Assembly: GCA_028023455.1 (NCBI GenBank)
Contig: JAQFVV010000072.1
Coordinates: 4,110,501 to 4,174,500 of the forward strand
Origin: Epiperipatus broadwayi
Taxonomy: Eukaryota > Onychophora > Udeonychophora > Euonychophora > Peripatidae
DNA length: 64,000 nt
Direction of reading: 5' to 3'
A model generated the notes under the pieces. That model saw only the letters and a list, made by a program, of their open reading frames with translations, made no database searches and was not told where the DNA came from. Of the stretch, positions 36,093-47,628 are shown in pieces. The position numbers and the translations under genes were made by a program. Position 1 is the first letter of the stretch. Every line of letters starts with the position of its first letter.

Positions 36093-36380
36093 GATAACAA
36101 ACGGATGTTACTGACAGCATTGAAAGAATTATGAGATTGAAGTGGAGTTGGGTTAACATTTTGTAGAATAGATGATAGACAGATGAAATATTTAACTGGA
36201 TTCCAAGACATTGTAAAAGACCTATAAAGAGATCACATGTGAGATAAATGGATGAAATGATGAAATGTGCTAGTGTGATGTGGAGAAGGGGCTCAAGATC
36301 AGAGAAAATGGATTGAATTTGGAGAGACCTTCATCCTGTAGTGGAATGACAAGGGTTGAAAATGATGATGATGATGATGG
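36093..36380 (+). mobile_element. 5'-truncated RTE-like retrotransposon (family copy 3)
   Basis: Collinear with the last 290 bases of the long copy at 45930-49033: the ACAAACxGGTGTTACTGAC block, the LKWSWV-GH region (altered), RDCKRP and HPV-type tail, and a (GAT)n end at 36363-36380. Full of frame breaks; inactive. Confidence 0.8.
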
Positions 36381-36484
36381 TTAACCACAATCAGAATGAG
36401 TTAGACTCCTTTTTCCTTACCAGCCTCAGTTAAAAATTTAAATATCTTTTGCTCATTAACAAGTTAGTCTATCCACTAATTCAT

Positions 36485-37540
36485 TATAAAAGTTTTTATA
36501 ATACTGAAATACACCTGGGTCTCTTTTTATATGGATTTATTTAATGTGATTTTGAAGTTACGCGATTCACGTTTCTCCGGAAGTTGAACTCCGATAATGC
36601 GCTATTACTTTAAATAATAAATTTTGCACACTTATGTCATATTGAAAGTAATAGCACATTATTGGAATTCGACTTTCATCTTAGTAATTTCAATATTTTC
36701 AGTACTTTATAATAGTAAGATTTTATACAATAATGAAATTAAAATCATGATTTCCACATTTTATGTATACACACATTAAATTTTACAAGATTATAATGTA
36801 AATTTGTTCGAACATTGTGCATGTTAATTTTGCATTTTAAATCTCATTCTGTTTTTGCTTTTTAAAAAAGAACATAATCAATTATTAATTATTTAGTGTC
36901 CGCAAGTTTATTTTTAATTATTTTCTTATTAATGACACTAATCACGAACGTGCTCTTAAATTCCAACGAAAGCTAAATGGTTGTATGTCTGGATATTGCG
37001 AGCTTCATAAACAATTAATAAAATCATCATCTCAAAGATTGATTACTAATTATGTTGTCACCAGAAAACCATTAACACAACATGAGAGTGAAGTTGGTGC
37101 TAGTTGTATTTCCTCTTGTGAAGAATCTGATTTTTTACCAGTTTGCAAAAGGACTTGTTTATCGGCAAGTAGCAATAATAATTAAAATGTGTATAAAAAA
37201 ATGTCAATTACTGTACTGTAAATTATGCATAAAAATATATTGTTTTGAATAAAATTAAATATTATAGTTAAAAAAAAGTTTGTCTTGCATCATTTTTTTT
37301 TCAAATTTAAAATTTTTTATTAGTCATATTTTATTTCCTTATTTTTTTTTTTTGCGCGAATTTTAAAGTAATTTTACATTGGTGCTTTGCTTTTATGCAA
37401 TTTTTGAAAAATCACAGTCCGTATCCCCCCCCCTTTTCAAGGTAAGTTACGTTTATTTTTGTGCGATTTCGTTTGCGTGTGTTTTCTGAGGAACCTATCT
37501 ATCGCGTAAAATGAGACCCAGGTGTATATAAACTTTTATA
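36485..37540. mobile_element. TIR element of about 1 kb ending ATACACCTGGGTCTC
   Basis: The left end ATACACCTGGGTCTC (36509) is mirrored by GAGACCCAGGTGTAT (37513-37527). Outside these a TATAAAAGTTT/AAACTTTTATA pair extends the inverted repeat, with a short insertion on the left. Inside the left end a smaller palindrome (36580-36676) pairs AACTCCGATAATGCGCTATTAC with a related inverted copy. A short open frame with a polyadenylation signal lies within. I cannot assign a superfamily. Confidence 0.7.
36886..37188 (+). CDS. Protein-like open frame inside the TIR element
   Basis: About 100 codons open from 36886 (possible acceptor TTATTTAG just upstream) to TAA at 37186-37188, with the first ATG at 36985. 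It contains DTNHERALKFQRKLNGC, then GYCELHKQLIKSSSQRLI and a cysteine-containing end (SCISSCEES...). AATAAA follows about 60 bases after the stop. The composition looks coding and the layout resembles a last exon. I recognise no transposase motif; it may be the end of a transposase gene or a captured host exon. Confidence 0.4.
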
Positions 37541-38267
37541 GAAAAATTAATCGAAATAATTCCTAATATTTATATTATTGGTTATAATTGTTTATCATTA
37601 TAAATAAAAATGTTAACTCATTATAAATAAACAAATTTCTCAAAATGCACATATTTAGAAGATGAGAGTTTTGATTAATTAGCAGTCTTCTTCAGAACTA
37701 AAAACAATTTTATTACAAATATTTAAAAATAATAATAATTAGAAATATATATTAGATGAAGTTATTGCGGGATTTATGTAACAGATAATTGTAATACAAT
37801 TGTTGTTGTTTTTTAATCTGAAGATGACTATTAGTTAAAACTGTCATATTCTAAATAAGGGCATTATGAGAAATATAGTTTATTTTAAAAAGATTTAATA
37901 GAAGCAATGCAATAAGAGTAGAAGATCTGACATTTCTGAAACAGATTGTCATGAAACAGTAGATGTGGTAATGGTATTTTATTTATAGTTGTATGTTGGA
38001 TAATTTCCATGTAATTGAAAAACTAGCCTAGATGTTTTAGATCACCATTTTAAATTCAGTATTTACAAATATGAAGGTTATCAATAAAATACCTATCCTA
38101 GCATTATAAGTAGACGGACTCAATATCTGATAAAAAAAAAGAGAAAAAAACACCCAAAACATAGTGTTCTATATTAAGCCACATTTATTACTAAGTCATA
38201 CATATTTGGAAATACAGAAACTTTAAATTTTTATAAAAATACATAACAATTTCAACTAGGTAATAAT
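37541..38267. other. Intergenic, no feature seen
   Basis: AT-rich, no coding or repeat signal recognised. Confidence 0.4.
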
Positions 38268-39274
38268 AGGGGCAAAATTAGTAACTCAACTTAATGAAAG
38301 ATTCTAAATGCAAATAAATCAGGTTTACATTTTGACAAATTTTTATGGTGATAAGGGACTAGATGATTTTTATAAAGATGTACAAAATGTGTTTGGTTAC
38401 ATCAAACAACAATTTAATATTGTCCAGGAGACTTTAATGCTAGAATTAGAAAATGATTGAAAAGATGAAAAGTCCTGTACATGAATTTGACTATAATGAT
38501 GGAAAAACAAAGGAAAGAGATACAAAAGTTGCTGAAAAAAGAAATTATTCATTATGATTTCTTTCTTTGAGAAAAATACTAAATGAGCATAAAAACATCA
38601 AAATGAAAGTGCAACAGAATTGGATTTACATGGACTATATTTTGATGATCAGAAAATATTTATTTCAAGATTGTAATATTCATAATCAACTAGTGAGATG
38701 TGAGATATGTGTTGAGAGACAAAAACCATTCGACATTAACAGCTAACATCCATAATATTCAAAAACACTCCAATAAATTGAAATTTGAACTTAGAAATCA
38801 TTTTAAAATATTAACAGACTTTGAAGATGGTTCACACTTGACTCAAATCAATAAGAATATAACTGATACAGGATTAAGAATTGCAAGGAAGTATAAAAAA
38901 AGAACAATTTTATCTGTAAATTTTCTACTGAGACAAGACAATACACGAAGAAAAAAGGAATATGATTTTTTTTTTTAAATAATCCATTAAAAAGAATTGA
39001 ATGTCTGGAATTTTGTAAAATGGTACAAAAAAAAGTTAATGCTATAAGAAAATATAATTGTGAATTAGTTAAAAAGATTACAGAAAAAGAATAAAAGTTT
39101 TAAAAATATAAATCACCATCTTGGTATTGGAAGGAAAGTTATTTCAGTAATAAAAAAAGAAGGCAGAACCATTACAACTAAAAAGAGGATGGCATTATGA
39201 AAATATGGAGGTTATATAATTATACAATAATAAAAAACAAAGTAATTGTTATTTCCAATCATTTCAAATGCAAT

Positions 39275-39605
39275 ACTAAACATCATATGATCACCATTTC
39301 CTACACCTACTTAAGCTGTTAAAACAGAGGCAAAACTTTCCATATAGCAGTGCCAACCTAGTGCAAGTCAGAATAATCAATCATTGGATGCAAGAATGTT
39401 TGTGCATCCTAAAATCTATGTGCAGTGCTCTCAAATCAAAGGTTCTTCATTGATGAAAGCCATAAGTTAGAAGCTAGTCTGTGGATATTGGATGAGTAGG
39501 CAGTAGATAGTGATTTTATACCAAGCCTTCATTTGATTACTCTGACTTGCACTAGGTGCCACTTCTGTATTGAGAGTTTTGCCTCCGTTTTAAATGAGAT
39601 AGGAT
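39275..39605. repeat. Foldback member of the GATCACCAT family inserted in RTE copy 4
   Basis: Starts TCATATGATCACCATTTCCTA. An inverted pair, AGAGGCAAAACTTTCCATAT near 39325 against GAGAGTTTTGCCTC near 39575, brackets it, and the arms continue inward (CCTAGTGCAAGTCAGAATAATCA against GATTACTCTGACTTGCACTAGG). Both sides rejoin the RTE sequence, so it inserted after the RTE copy did. Confidence 0.8.
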
Positions 39606-40123
39606 ATGCATTCAGGGAAAATCTCCAGTATTTGATGGAAATTATTATTGATATCTTAAGTCAGTGCATGAAACAATAGAAAAAGTATTGACCAAATTAT
39701 ATACCAAATATCTACATGATAAAGATGTATCAGATAATTGAAAGAATGCAGTAGTAATATTGACATTCAATAAAATAGTTAAAAGTATTTTAGAAATGAT
39801 CTATCCATCAATTTTCTATCACTTCCATACAGGATCTTTATCAAGGTAACTATAATTTACTGAAATTGAATTTTGAACTCAACCCAATGAAAAGCACAAG
39901 TTATATATAAAAATAGTTTTAGCATAATGGATCACATTCAATTATTGAGAAAAGCTATAGAAAGAACAAAGAAATATGAGTTGCCATTATGCTTTATATT
40001 AATAGATTATTGATAAGACATTTGTTTCCAGAAGCATCCCCACAGTTAGATCCAGGATATTGATATAGTCTGAAAAATATTTATCAAAATTCAACAGTAG
40101 TTATTATATCACATGGTTATTAA

Positions 40124-40690
40124 ACAGATACAACTCACTATATGTATTGTCACTCACTGCAAGCTAGAGCGATCAATGGATGCCAGAAGGCTTGTGCATA
40201 AAATCCCCATTTAGTGCCTACTCATCCAATATCCCCAGACTAGTTTCTGGCTTGTAGCCTTTGTCAGTGACGAACCTGGAATCTGAGAGCACTGCACCTA
40301 GATCTTAGGACTAATGCAACCCTCCAGCAGCCACCTTTTATCTCTATTTAACTACAAAACTATGAGTCCTAAATTAAAAACACTATAATATTTTCAATCC
40401 AAGCTCATTAGCCTATATAGTCATATAGATCTTAACTCAGTTCAGTACCTATATATTTTGGTGTCTTTGGTTCTTTAATAACCATAGTCACCACTATCCT
40501 ATTAAGCAGAATTGGTTTTAATCCAATAAACATCACAAGATCACCATTTTTATGCTTGCTTATATAACTGTTATTAAAACAGGCAAAACTCACTATACAT
40601 ATTGCCACTCACTGTAAGCTAGAGTAATCAATGGATGCCAAAAGGCTTGCCATAAAATCCCCACATGTCATAAAATCCCCACATGGTGTT
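40124..40690. repeat. Two direct copies of the GATCACCAT family inserted in RTE copy 4
   Basis: A longer copy (40124-40480) and a shorter one (40535-40690) share CAATGGATGCC, AAAGGCTTG and CATAAAATCCCCA. Between them are blocks also present at 41930-42170 (ATCTTAGGA...CAACCCTCCAGCA and CACCACTATCCTATTA). The RTE sequence resumes after about 40690. Confidence 0.75.
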
Positions 40691-41281
40691 ACTAAAAAGA
40701 TTAACAATGATATCTCCAATAAATTTTACAGCAATTTTACAAAAAGTATTTTGTGGACTTAAAATGGAAAGCTATGGGAACAAAAATATATAGATCTTTA
40801 TTTAAGCCATCTATATTTGGCAGACAATATGATGGTTTTTGCAAATAACGTTTTAGTTTAGAGCTTCAGAAAATGTTACAAGAAGATAAGCAGATAGGAC
40901 TCAAGATAAATGCTTAGAAATCTATAAGTAATGATAAATGGATTTTCTTACAAGAAAAAATAAAGATTGATAACCATGAATCAGAAATAAGTTAACAATC
41001 ACAAATTATTAATACAGATGGAACCGTAATGAATGAAATTAATCTTATATGGAATGCTAACATTTTAAAAAAATAACCAGTTCTTACTTATGGATCTAAG
41101 AATTGGACAACATAAGAGCAATACAGAGACTTCAGATCATTCAAAAAAAAGTATGAAGAGATATATATTTGAAGTAGCAAGAAAACTGGAAATAAAGTAC
41201 TAGATTAGAGACTAAACAAATATCATTAACATCATTGTAAGAATTAAGAATCTGGCATGGAGTTAAGCTATACATATTGTT

Positions 41282-41520
41282 AGAAAAAATAATAAGATCT
41301 AAACTGATGAAGTTTTAAACTGGATCCCAAGAGATGATAAAAGATCTGAAGAGAGATCACAGAAAAGATAATAAGATCTAAACAGATGAAGTTTTAAACT
41401 GGATCGCAAGAGAAGATAAAAGATCTGAAGAGAGATCACAAAAAAGATAATAAGATCTAAACAGATGAAGTTTTAAACTGGATCGCAAGAGAAGATAAAA
41501 GATCTGAAGAGAGATCATAT
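41282..41520 (+). repeat. Three tandem copies of a 79-bp segment
   Basis: AAGATCT recurs at 41294, 41373 and 41452, a 79-base period. The unit covers the part of the RTE 3' end that codes for the RRDDNRW...RPRKRP region elsewhere. Copies 2 and 3 are nearly identical and copy 1 has diverged more, so the array grew recently. Confidence 0.9.
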
Positions 41521-41587
41521 GTAAGATGGTTGAATAAAACAGATTAAACTATGAGAAACCTACATCCTGCAATTAATTGATAATAGT

Positions 41588-41759
41588 TGAAAAATAATAG
41601 CCATAGCTGTATAAAGCCTTAAATTTTTGAAACCCAATATGTTATAAATGTACAATATTTAAAATGTTTTTAACCAAGAGTTAGAATTTGATAAGTAGCA
41701 CATTCGAGTTTAGCTTGAAAAATTTAATAATCCTTAATTTAAAGTATTTAATGATTTTA
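41588..41759. other. Spacer between RTE copy 4 and a repeat
   Basis: AT-rich, no feature seen. Confidence 0.4.
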
Positions 41760-42170
41760 GATAATGAAGGCAAAACTCTACATACAGTAGTGCCACCATG
41801 TGCCAACCAGAGTAATAAATGGATGCCAGAAGGCTTGTGCATAAAATTCCTATCTAATGCCTACTCATCCAATATCCCTAGACTAGTTTCTGGCTTGTGG
41901 CCTTCATCAGTGAGGATCTGAGAGCACTGCACATGGATCTTAGGATCTAATGCAACCCTCCAGCAACCACCTTTTATCTCTACTCAACTATAAAACTATG
42001 AGAATGAAATTGAAAACAAAAAATATTTTCAATCTAAGCTCAATAGTTTATATAGTCATATGGGTCTGAACTCAGTTCAGCAACCATATATTTTAGTGTC
42101 TTTGGCTCTTTAATAGCTATAGCCACCACTATCCTATTAGGCAGGATTGGTGTTAAACCATTAAGTATTA
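41760..42170. repeat. GATCACCAT-family repeat, long copy
   Basis: The most complete member: GGCAAAACTCTACATACAGTAG, then GATGCCAGAAGGCTTGTGCA, then CCAGACTAGTTTCTGGC-like and CCTTCATCAGTGAGG blocks, then a second half ending in CATGATCACCATCTC. It has no coding capacity; the open frames at 41688-41921 and 42040-42243 follow repeat sequence. Related copies are at 34893, 39275, 40124, 42168, 51460 and 52790. Confidence 0.75.
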
Positions 42171-42391
42171 CATGATCACCATCTCTTATACTAGCACATA
42201 ATTTTTTATAAACAAGACAAAACTCTCCATACAGTAGTGCCACCCTGTGCCAACCAGAGTAATCAATGGATGACAGAAGGTTTGTGCATAAAATCCCTAT
42301 CTAATGCCTACTCGTCCAATATCCCCAGACTAGTTTCTGACTTGTTTTATAAAAAATTATGTGCTAGTATAAGAGATGGTGATCATGTGAT
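42168..42391. repeat. GATCACCAT-family unit with terminal inverted repeats
   Basis: About 48 bases at 42169-42217 (TGATCACCATCTCTTATACT and onward) are repeated inverted at 42342-42391 (AGTATAAGAGATGGTGATCA). They bracket one copy of the central unit (GACAGAAGGTTTGTGCATAA, CCCAGACTAGTTTCTGAC). This shows what a complete unit of the family looks like: a TIR-bounded MITE of about 225 bp. Confidence 0.85.
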
Positions 42392-42519
42392 TTTAGATCA
42401 TCTTAAGTCAATAAATAAATAAATAAAAACTAGCTATAAATGAAATTAGATGTGATTTAAGCAATTTTAAATAGATAATTAGCAAGTGGAAATTTTATCT
42501 TATTTTATTTCAGCTGCTC

Positions 42520-42740
42520 TAAGAATTAAATAACAGTTATGATGTTAAAGAACAAAGATATTGATCAGGATGCATCCCTGAAATATAATCCCGATTTAAA
42601 ATCCTTGATATTAGATGCTTCTATTAACAGTAATAATATTGTGAAGTTTTATCACAAAAGGATCAGAAATAAGTTCTGGTTGACTAAAAATTATTGCACA
42701 TTCAACGATGAGTTTAGAACATATCCAGTGTTATTGTAAA
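42520..42740 (+). CDS. Unidentified short open frame (42539-42739)
   Basis: A 66-codon frame from an ATG at 42539, with a possible acceptor (TTTATTTCAG) shortly upstream. It reads DQDASLKYNPDLKSLILDAS and later FYHKRIRNKFWLTKN, which looks more like protein than most frames here. I recognise no family. It is not part of any repeat I can see. Confidence 0.25.
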
Positions 42741-43992
42741 CATTTTTGCCATTTAAAAACTTTCGATTCTGGAGTTAAGTTTTTCAACAACAGTTCCTCT
42801 CTATCATATCTTTCTTCCTCATTCCTTTAAAATGGTTTCATTTAAATGAATTGATGTGAGGAAAACTCTGAATATCTAGGTCTTCATAAGAGGTTGTGCA
42901 AATTTAAAGATGCTGAAAAATTTTTTAATAGTAAACCCAATAGAAAAAAATATCACCAATTCTTAACAAACTCACAACTTTAGCCAAAATTTTGGAATTA
43001 TGTTATAAGAAAAATAAAATAAAATACTAGGAGCAGAAGTTCCAACTATTAAACAACCACTTTTAGTTTGAAATATTGATTTATTTTTTATTAAAATTTT
43101 GTTTTGTTTATTTTATTTTTTTAATCAAAATACAAAAAACAATAACCCAAAAAAAATATAATTTAAATTAATTTAAATGTAAAGTTATTTTTTTTTAAAA
43201 ATATTATTTTTTTATTAGAAAAGAAAAGAAAAAACCACTCCCAAAAGAAGAAGAAAAAATATGAAGAACCTCCCTCTCTCTTTTGTTAAAATAATAATTT
43301 TTTTCCAACTTTTTTCAAACTCTTTTTTAAAAAGACTATTATATGTCCACATCGCCATTTCTACTTCTTTGAAATGCTACAATGTGTCTGTGTAATCTTT
43401 CCAATATATCTTCACATGGCTGAGATTTTTTTTTCTGTTGGTGTTACACAATCATTTCAAATTGTTTAATTCATTTTCTAAATAACTATGAATTTCAAAT
43501 ATGAAGTTTTACTTAGTGGCATGGTTAACTCAAAACTTGACTTTAAACACATTTTGATTGTACTGCATTTTTTAAAATACATTACATTTGAAACATTGCT
43601 AATACTTGAAACCTAGACTTCTCTGATGAACAGTTGATCTGGAGATGGGGATTTTATAACACTACACCATCTGGTGCCTACTGATTATTCAAGTAGATAG
43701 TTCTAAGTAGGGTGAAGATAACTCCTTATTAATTGCCATGGTAACTAGCATTATAAAAAAGTGTGTAATCCATTTCATAGATCAAACCCAACTAGCCGGA
43801 ACAATTAAATACAGTACAGTAAGTGAGATGAGATGAAAAATTAGCAAATCTCCAAGTATATTTATCATGCTTGCATCCCCAATAATATAAAGAATTTGAG
43901 AAATTTATAATGAAATTCCAAATCAGGCAAGATCACATATTTTTCATACAATGGGGCCCCCTAAGATATTGCTAATCATAAATTGAGCCTCA
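42741..43992. other. Intergenic, no feature seen
   Basis: AT-rich with several A and T runs. No gene was recognised. Confidence 0.4.
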
Positions 43993-44079
43993 TCAGTAAA
44001 AGAAAAATTTCATAAACATCACATTAGTATGTATTATACTAAAACTTATGTAATAAGTTATTATTCTAACATAATTATG

Positions 44080-44300
44080 GATTAACTGTGAGATAGAAAC
44101 ACATAAAGAGCAGCATGCGGCTTCCAGACTGCAGATTTCCCATTCTAGATGCAGTGTGACCATTGGACTTCCAAATATCACTTTACCACATTCGTTGCTT
44201 GCTTTCGTTGGTTCCAAAAACTCTAAAACTATAGAAATATTATCATTTCTATCATTTTCTCCATATCTATCATCTGTTTTTCCCAATCCATTGAAAAAAT
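44080..44300 (-). CDS. Unidentified open frame with coding character (minus)
   Basis: The minus-strand frame within 44286-43993 contains KTDDRYGENDRNDNISIVLE, then FLEPTKASNECGKVIFGSPM and VTLHLEWEICSLEAACCSLC. Composition and mildly raised GC suggest a coding exon or a decayed coding sequence. The last third is probably non-coding. A possible acceptor (GGAAAAACAG) precedes DDRYG. I cannot name a family. Confidence 0.3.
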
Positions 44301-44437
44301 AAGATACAGATTTTACTACATTGAGATCTTGGAATAATATGTGTTAGAAAGATTGCAAATAATGATAAATTATTGCTTGTTCAGAGAATCCTAATGCTTG
44401 GTTACCTCACTGCTTTAAATCATCATCATATAAATAA

Positions 44438-44590
44438 AATTTGCAATATTTCTTCATCTGCATATCGATGTGGTTTCTCCTTCTTTATAACCTAATGCTA
44501 AATGGCACTTTCGTTGAAGTGCAACAGAGCTATGATTAGGTTATAAAGAAGAAAGGAACTACTTTGATGTGCAGATGAACAAAAGCTTGC
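44438..44590. repeat. Foldback element
   Basis: Arms pair TCATCTGCATATCGATGTGG and CTTCTTTATAACCTAATGCT on the left with AGATTAGGTTATAAAGAAG-type and GATGTGCAGATGA on the right (ends at about 44454 and 44578). The centre is about 15 bases. MITE-like, non-coding. Confidence 0.8.
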
Positions 44591-45060
44591 AATTTTGAAT
44601 TGCAAATACAAACGAAGGGAACAATCAATACTATATATATACTGTATTAAATGAAGGCACGAATCTTATTAAATTTTTAAAAGAAAAGAAAAAATCAATC
44701 ATTCTTTTAAAAGAAAAAATAAATAATTAATTCTAATCAAATGATTTAATGTTCAATTTGATAAATGTTTCTGAAATTACTATGAGGACAATTAATTGCA
44801 AATACTTTTAAAATTTTATTTTTTCTTCTAATGAAGCTTATTTATCTTGAATTAGAATAAGTGATGGAAAAAAGAGAGCTAGAAACAAATAAACATCTAA
44901 AGAGTAAAAAGATCTTTAATAATAGGACTAAGAAAAGAAATAACACTTTAAAATTTACCCAACAGTTCGCTATAATCAAATTTCAACGTATAACCCAATA
45001 TATATATATTAAAATTTAAATAAGTGTAATAATGCTCAAGGCTAAATGGGTTTCTAAATA
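44591..45060. other. Intergenic, no feature seen
   Basis: AT-rich with a TA run near 45000. Confidence 0.4.
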
Positions 45061-45173
45061 ATCATTAAAATCAGTCAACACTTATTGTTAAAAGGAAGTT
45101 GCCGTGACAACAGGCTGAGATTGTTGATTGTTATTGATTTTGGGATTATCTAAATGTTGACTGATTTTAATGA
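45061..45173. repeat. Short inverted repeat
   Basis: ATCATTAAAATCAGTCAACA at 45061-45080 is repeated inverted at 45154-45173. The spacer of 73 bases has further partial symmetry. Small MITE or relic. Confidence 0.75.
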
Positions 45174-45929
45174 TATTAAAATTATACTACATTTGTTGAT
45201 TTTGGTGATATCTATCAAAATATTAATGATTATTTCCGACAAATAAATCCTGATTTTACAGGCCGCTAAAATAATTCAGAATTATTAAATATTAATTAAT
45301 AGTTGTCAAAATAAATGAGATTCAAATATTCTTTAAAAAACGCTAAAAATTATATAAACATTCTGCATATCAGAGATGTGAGACCTGTGCGTTGCGACCC
45401 CTCAAAGAGACACAGAAAAAAAGTTATAAAAATTTTGATAAGTTCTCATTTTGGTTAATAAATTTTTAATTAAAAAACAAAACCTAAACATTTAAAAAAT
45501 ACATGATAATTGCTCAATTCATTATTGTATGTCTGACCACTTTTGTGTTTAAACCCTTCCTTCTTTATATTCCAATCCACTTTGTATAAACACTACACTA
45601 TAATGGCATTTTGCTTATATTGCTATTATTTCTCTTGTTCACTCTCAGAGTTTTGTTTTTCATGCTAGTATCCTCTTAATGTTAATATGTTGTATTACAT
45701 TTTTGAATGTACACATCTTCTAAAACAGACTAAAAAAGTTGCAATTGCTACAAGTCAATAGATCTAATAAAAAGCAAGTATTATTATACATTTTTTTGTT
45801 AATATACCATTTTTTCAAAGATCTTATATTAAATGGTATAAAGGAACCGAGCAGGGCAAATTCCTAATGTCCACTCCATATGTTCTTGTCATTGCAGCTA
45901 TTATTACTATGTGATTATTCATGTAGTAT
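45174..45929. other. Intergenic, no clear feature
   Basis: AT-rich with a GC-richer piece at 45375-45410 (CTGTGCGTTGCGACCCCT) that I could not assign. Confidence 0.4.
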
Positions 45930-46069
45930 ACGACCATGGCTGGGCTGCTCACTAACACGCACTGGCCAGCGTGGTGAGTTTAATGGCTATTTACCTCTGA
46001 GTTTAAGATCAAAAAACACCATGGTCTTTCTTCTCAGTTGCCTGATAAGGTAGAATGAATGTTGTGTAA

Positions 46070-46960
46070 ATGATATTTTCTAATAATTATACAATTATGA
46101 CAGACAAAAATAAATCATGGCCCTTATTCCCAGAAGGCTGTAAAGTCACCAACCAAGGCAGCGGTTGGTGGCCGAAGGCGGAGGGTGCTAAGAGTCCCCT
46201 GATTGCGGACCCAGGCTGCCACTTGTTGACAACTTTTTATTTAGGTACTTACAACTGCAGATCACTTTCAAGTGAAGGAAGATTGCAAGAATTAGAAGAA
46301 GAACTCTCTTATATTAAATGGGACATTATTGGACTTTGTGAAGTTAGAAGAAAAGGTGAAGAGACAATTGATTTAAAAAGTGGACATGTACTCTATTATA
46401 AAGGCACAAATATTGGAAATACAAGTGGAGTAGGATTCATTATAAATAAAAAGTGGAAGAACAATATTGTGGAGATTGACGGTGTATCGGACAGAGTGGC
46501 AAGATTAGTTATACAACTTAATAGCAGATACCAAATGCAGATAATTCAGGTTTATGCCCCAACGAGTTCTCATAGTAATGATGTAGTAGAAGATTTTTAT
46601 ATGGATGTACAAAAGGCTTTTGATCAGAGTAAACAACATTTTAAAATTGTTATGGAAGACTTTAATGCTGGAATTGGTAAAAAAATGAAAGATGAAAGTG
46701 CTGTAGGTAATTTTGGTTATGGTAATAGAAATGAGAGAGGACATAGACTTGTGAAGTTTGAAGAAAAAGAAAAACTTTATATTATGAATTCTTTTTTTGA
46801 GAAAAATGTTAAAAGAAAATGGACATGGAAGCATTCAAATGAAGGGACAGCAGAATTGGATTATATTTTGACTGACAGAAATACATATTTCAAGATTGTA
46901 ATGTTCTTAATAAATTTAACTCAGGAAGTGATCATCGATTAGTAAGATGTAAGATATGTA
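46070..46960 (+). pseudogene. RTE-like endonuclease domain
   Basis: A 290-codon frame from 46070. Motifs run in order: TYNCRSL (metal-binding asparagine), DIIGLCEVRRKG (catalytic glutamate), SDRVARLVIQL, IIQVYAPTSS (YAPTS block), VMEDFNAGIG (the family's GDFNA, with GD changed to ED) and RKWTWKHSNEGTAELDYIL (WTW and DYIL blocks). The last motif, SDHRLVR, is present at about 46925-46950 but in another frame, so a one-base-type shift near 46915 disrupts the ORF. The first 50 residues before TYNCRS are GC-rich leader. Confidence 0.88.
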
Positions 46961-46999
46961 TTAATGCAAAGCTAGAGAGACAAAAATTATTATGAAAAA

Positions 47000-47628
47000 C
47001 AATATTTACAGTTGATATTCCTAATCTTCAGAAACATTCTAATGGATTTAAATTACAATTTACAAATCGGTTTCAAGCATTAGTAGATTTTGAATATGAT
47101 TCAGATTTAAATGAAATTAATATGAAAATAACTGATACCCTTTTGAAAACTGCAACAAAGATAGCTGGTAGAAAAAAGCAGCAATTGTCCAATAAAATTT
47201 CTACTGAGACTAGAGAATTTATGAAGAAAAGAAGGAATATGAAAATATATAAAAATGATGCATTAAAAATGATTGAATATCTCGAATTTTGTAAAATGAT
47301 GTGGAAAAGAGTTGAAAATGATATAAGAAAGTATAACTGTGAAATAGCAAGAAAAGCTGTAGAAGAGAATAAAAGTCTCAAGAGTGTAAAACAACATTTT
47401 GGTATTGGTAGGAAATTTATATCTGCAATAAGAAAAAAAGATGGAATTATTACTAAAAAGAGAGATGACATCATGAAATGGGTAGAAGACTTTTATCAAG
47501 AATTATATAGTAATAAAGAACAAGTACCTCCTATATCTATTACGTCTTCCGAATTACCCAGAATTTTAAATGAAGAAGTGAGACATGCAATTAAATGTAT
47601 GAAGAAAGGAAAGGCTCCAGGTTATTAA
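47000..47628 (+). pseudogene. Linker and start of reverse transcriptase, RTE-like element
   Basis: The open frame at 47122-47628 is strongly basic and helical (KKRRNMKIYKNDALKMIEYL, RKAVEENKSLKSVKQ), followed by IRKKDGIITKKRDDIMKWVEDFYQELY, the block just before the reverse transcriptase in this lineage. It ends at [10 protein letters not shown], where the usual G-x-DG motif is lost to a stop and frame change at about 47628. Confidence 0.85.

Larger units (their letters stand above)
38268..41587 (+). mobile_element. Long RTE-like retrotransposon with nested insertions (family copy 4)
   Basis: Collinear with 46497-49020, starting inside the endonuclease. It shows an altered DFNA region (TLMLELEN), a segment matching the long coiled linker (38700-38978: ANIHNIQKHSNKLKFELRN), reverse transcriptase pieces (KLYTKYLHDKDVSDN; LADNMMVFANN from the FADD box) and the terminal region. 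Two blocks of unrelated repeats (39275-39605 and 40124-40690) interrupt it. A 79-bp segment is triplicated near the 3' end. It has many stops and is older than copy 5. Confidence 0.8.

Noticed and set aside
41688-42422. Three open frames of 61-77 codons on both strands
   Set aside because: They follow the GATCACCAT repeat copies; the same words appear in different frames in other copies.
45375-45410. GC-rich patch as an end of a hAT element
   Set aside because: It lacks a CAGxG end, a partner inverted repeat and an 8-bp duplication.
47073-47474. 133-codon minus-strand open frame
   Set aside because: It is antisense to the lysine-rich linker of the RTE-like element; the F/I-rich composition is a mirror of AAA/AAG codons.
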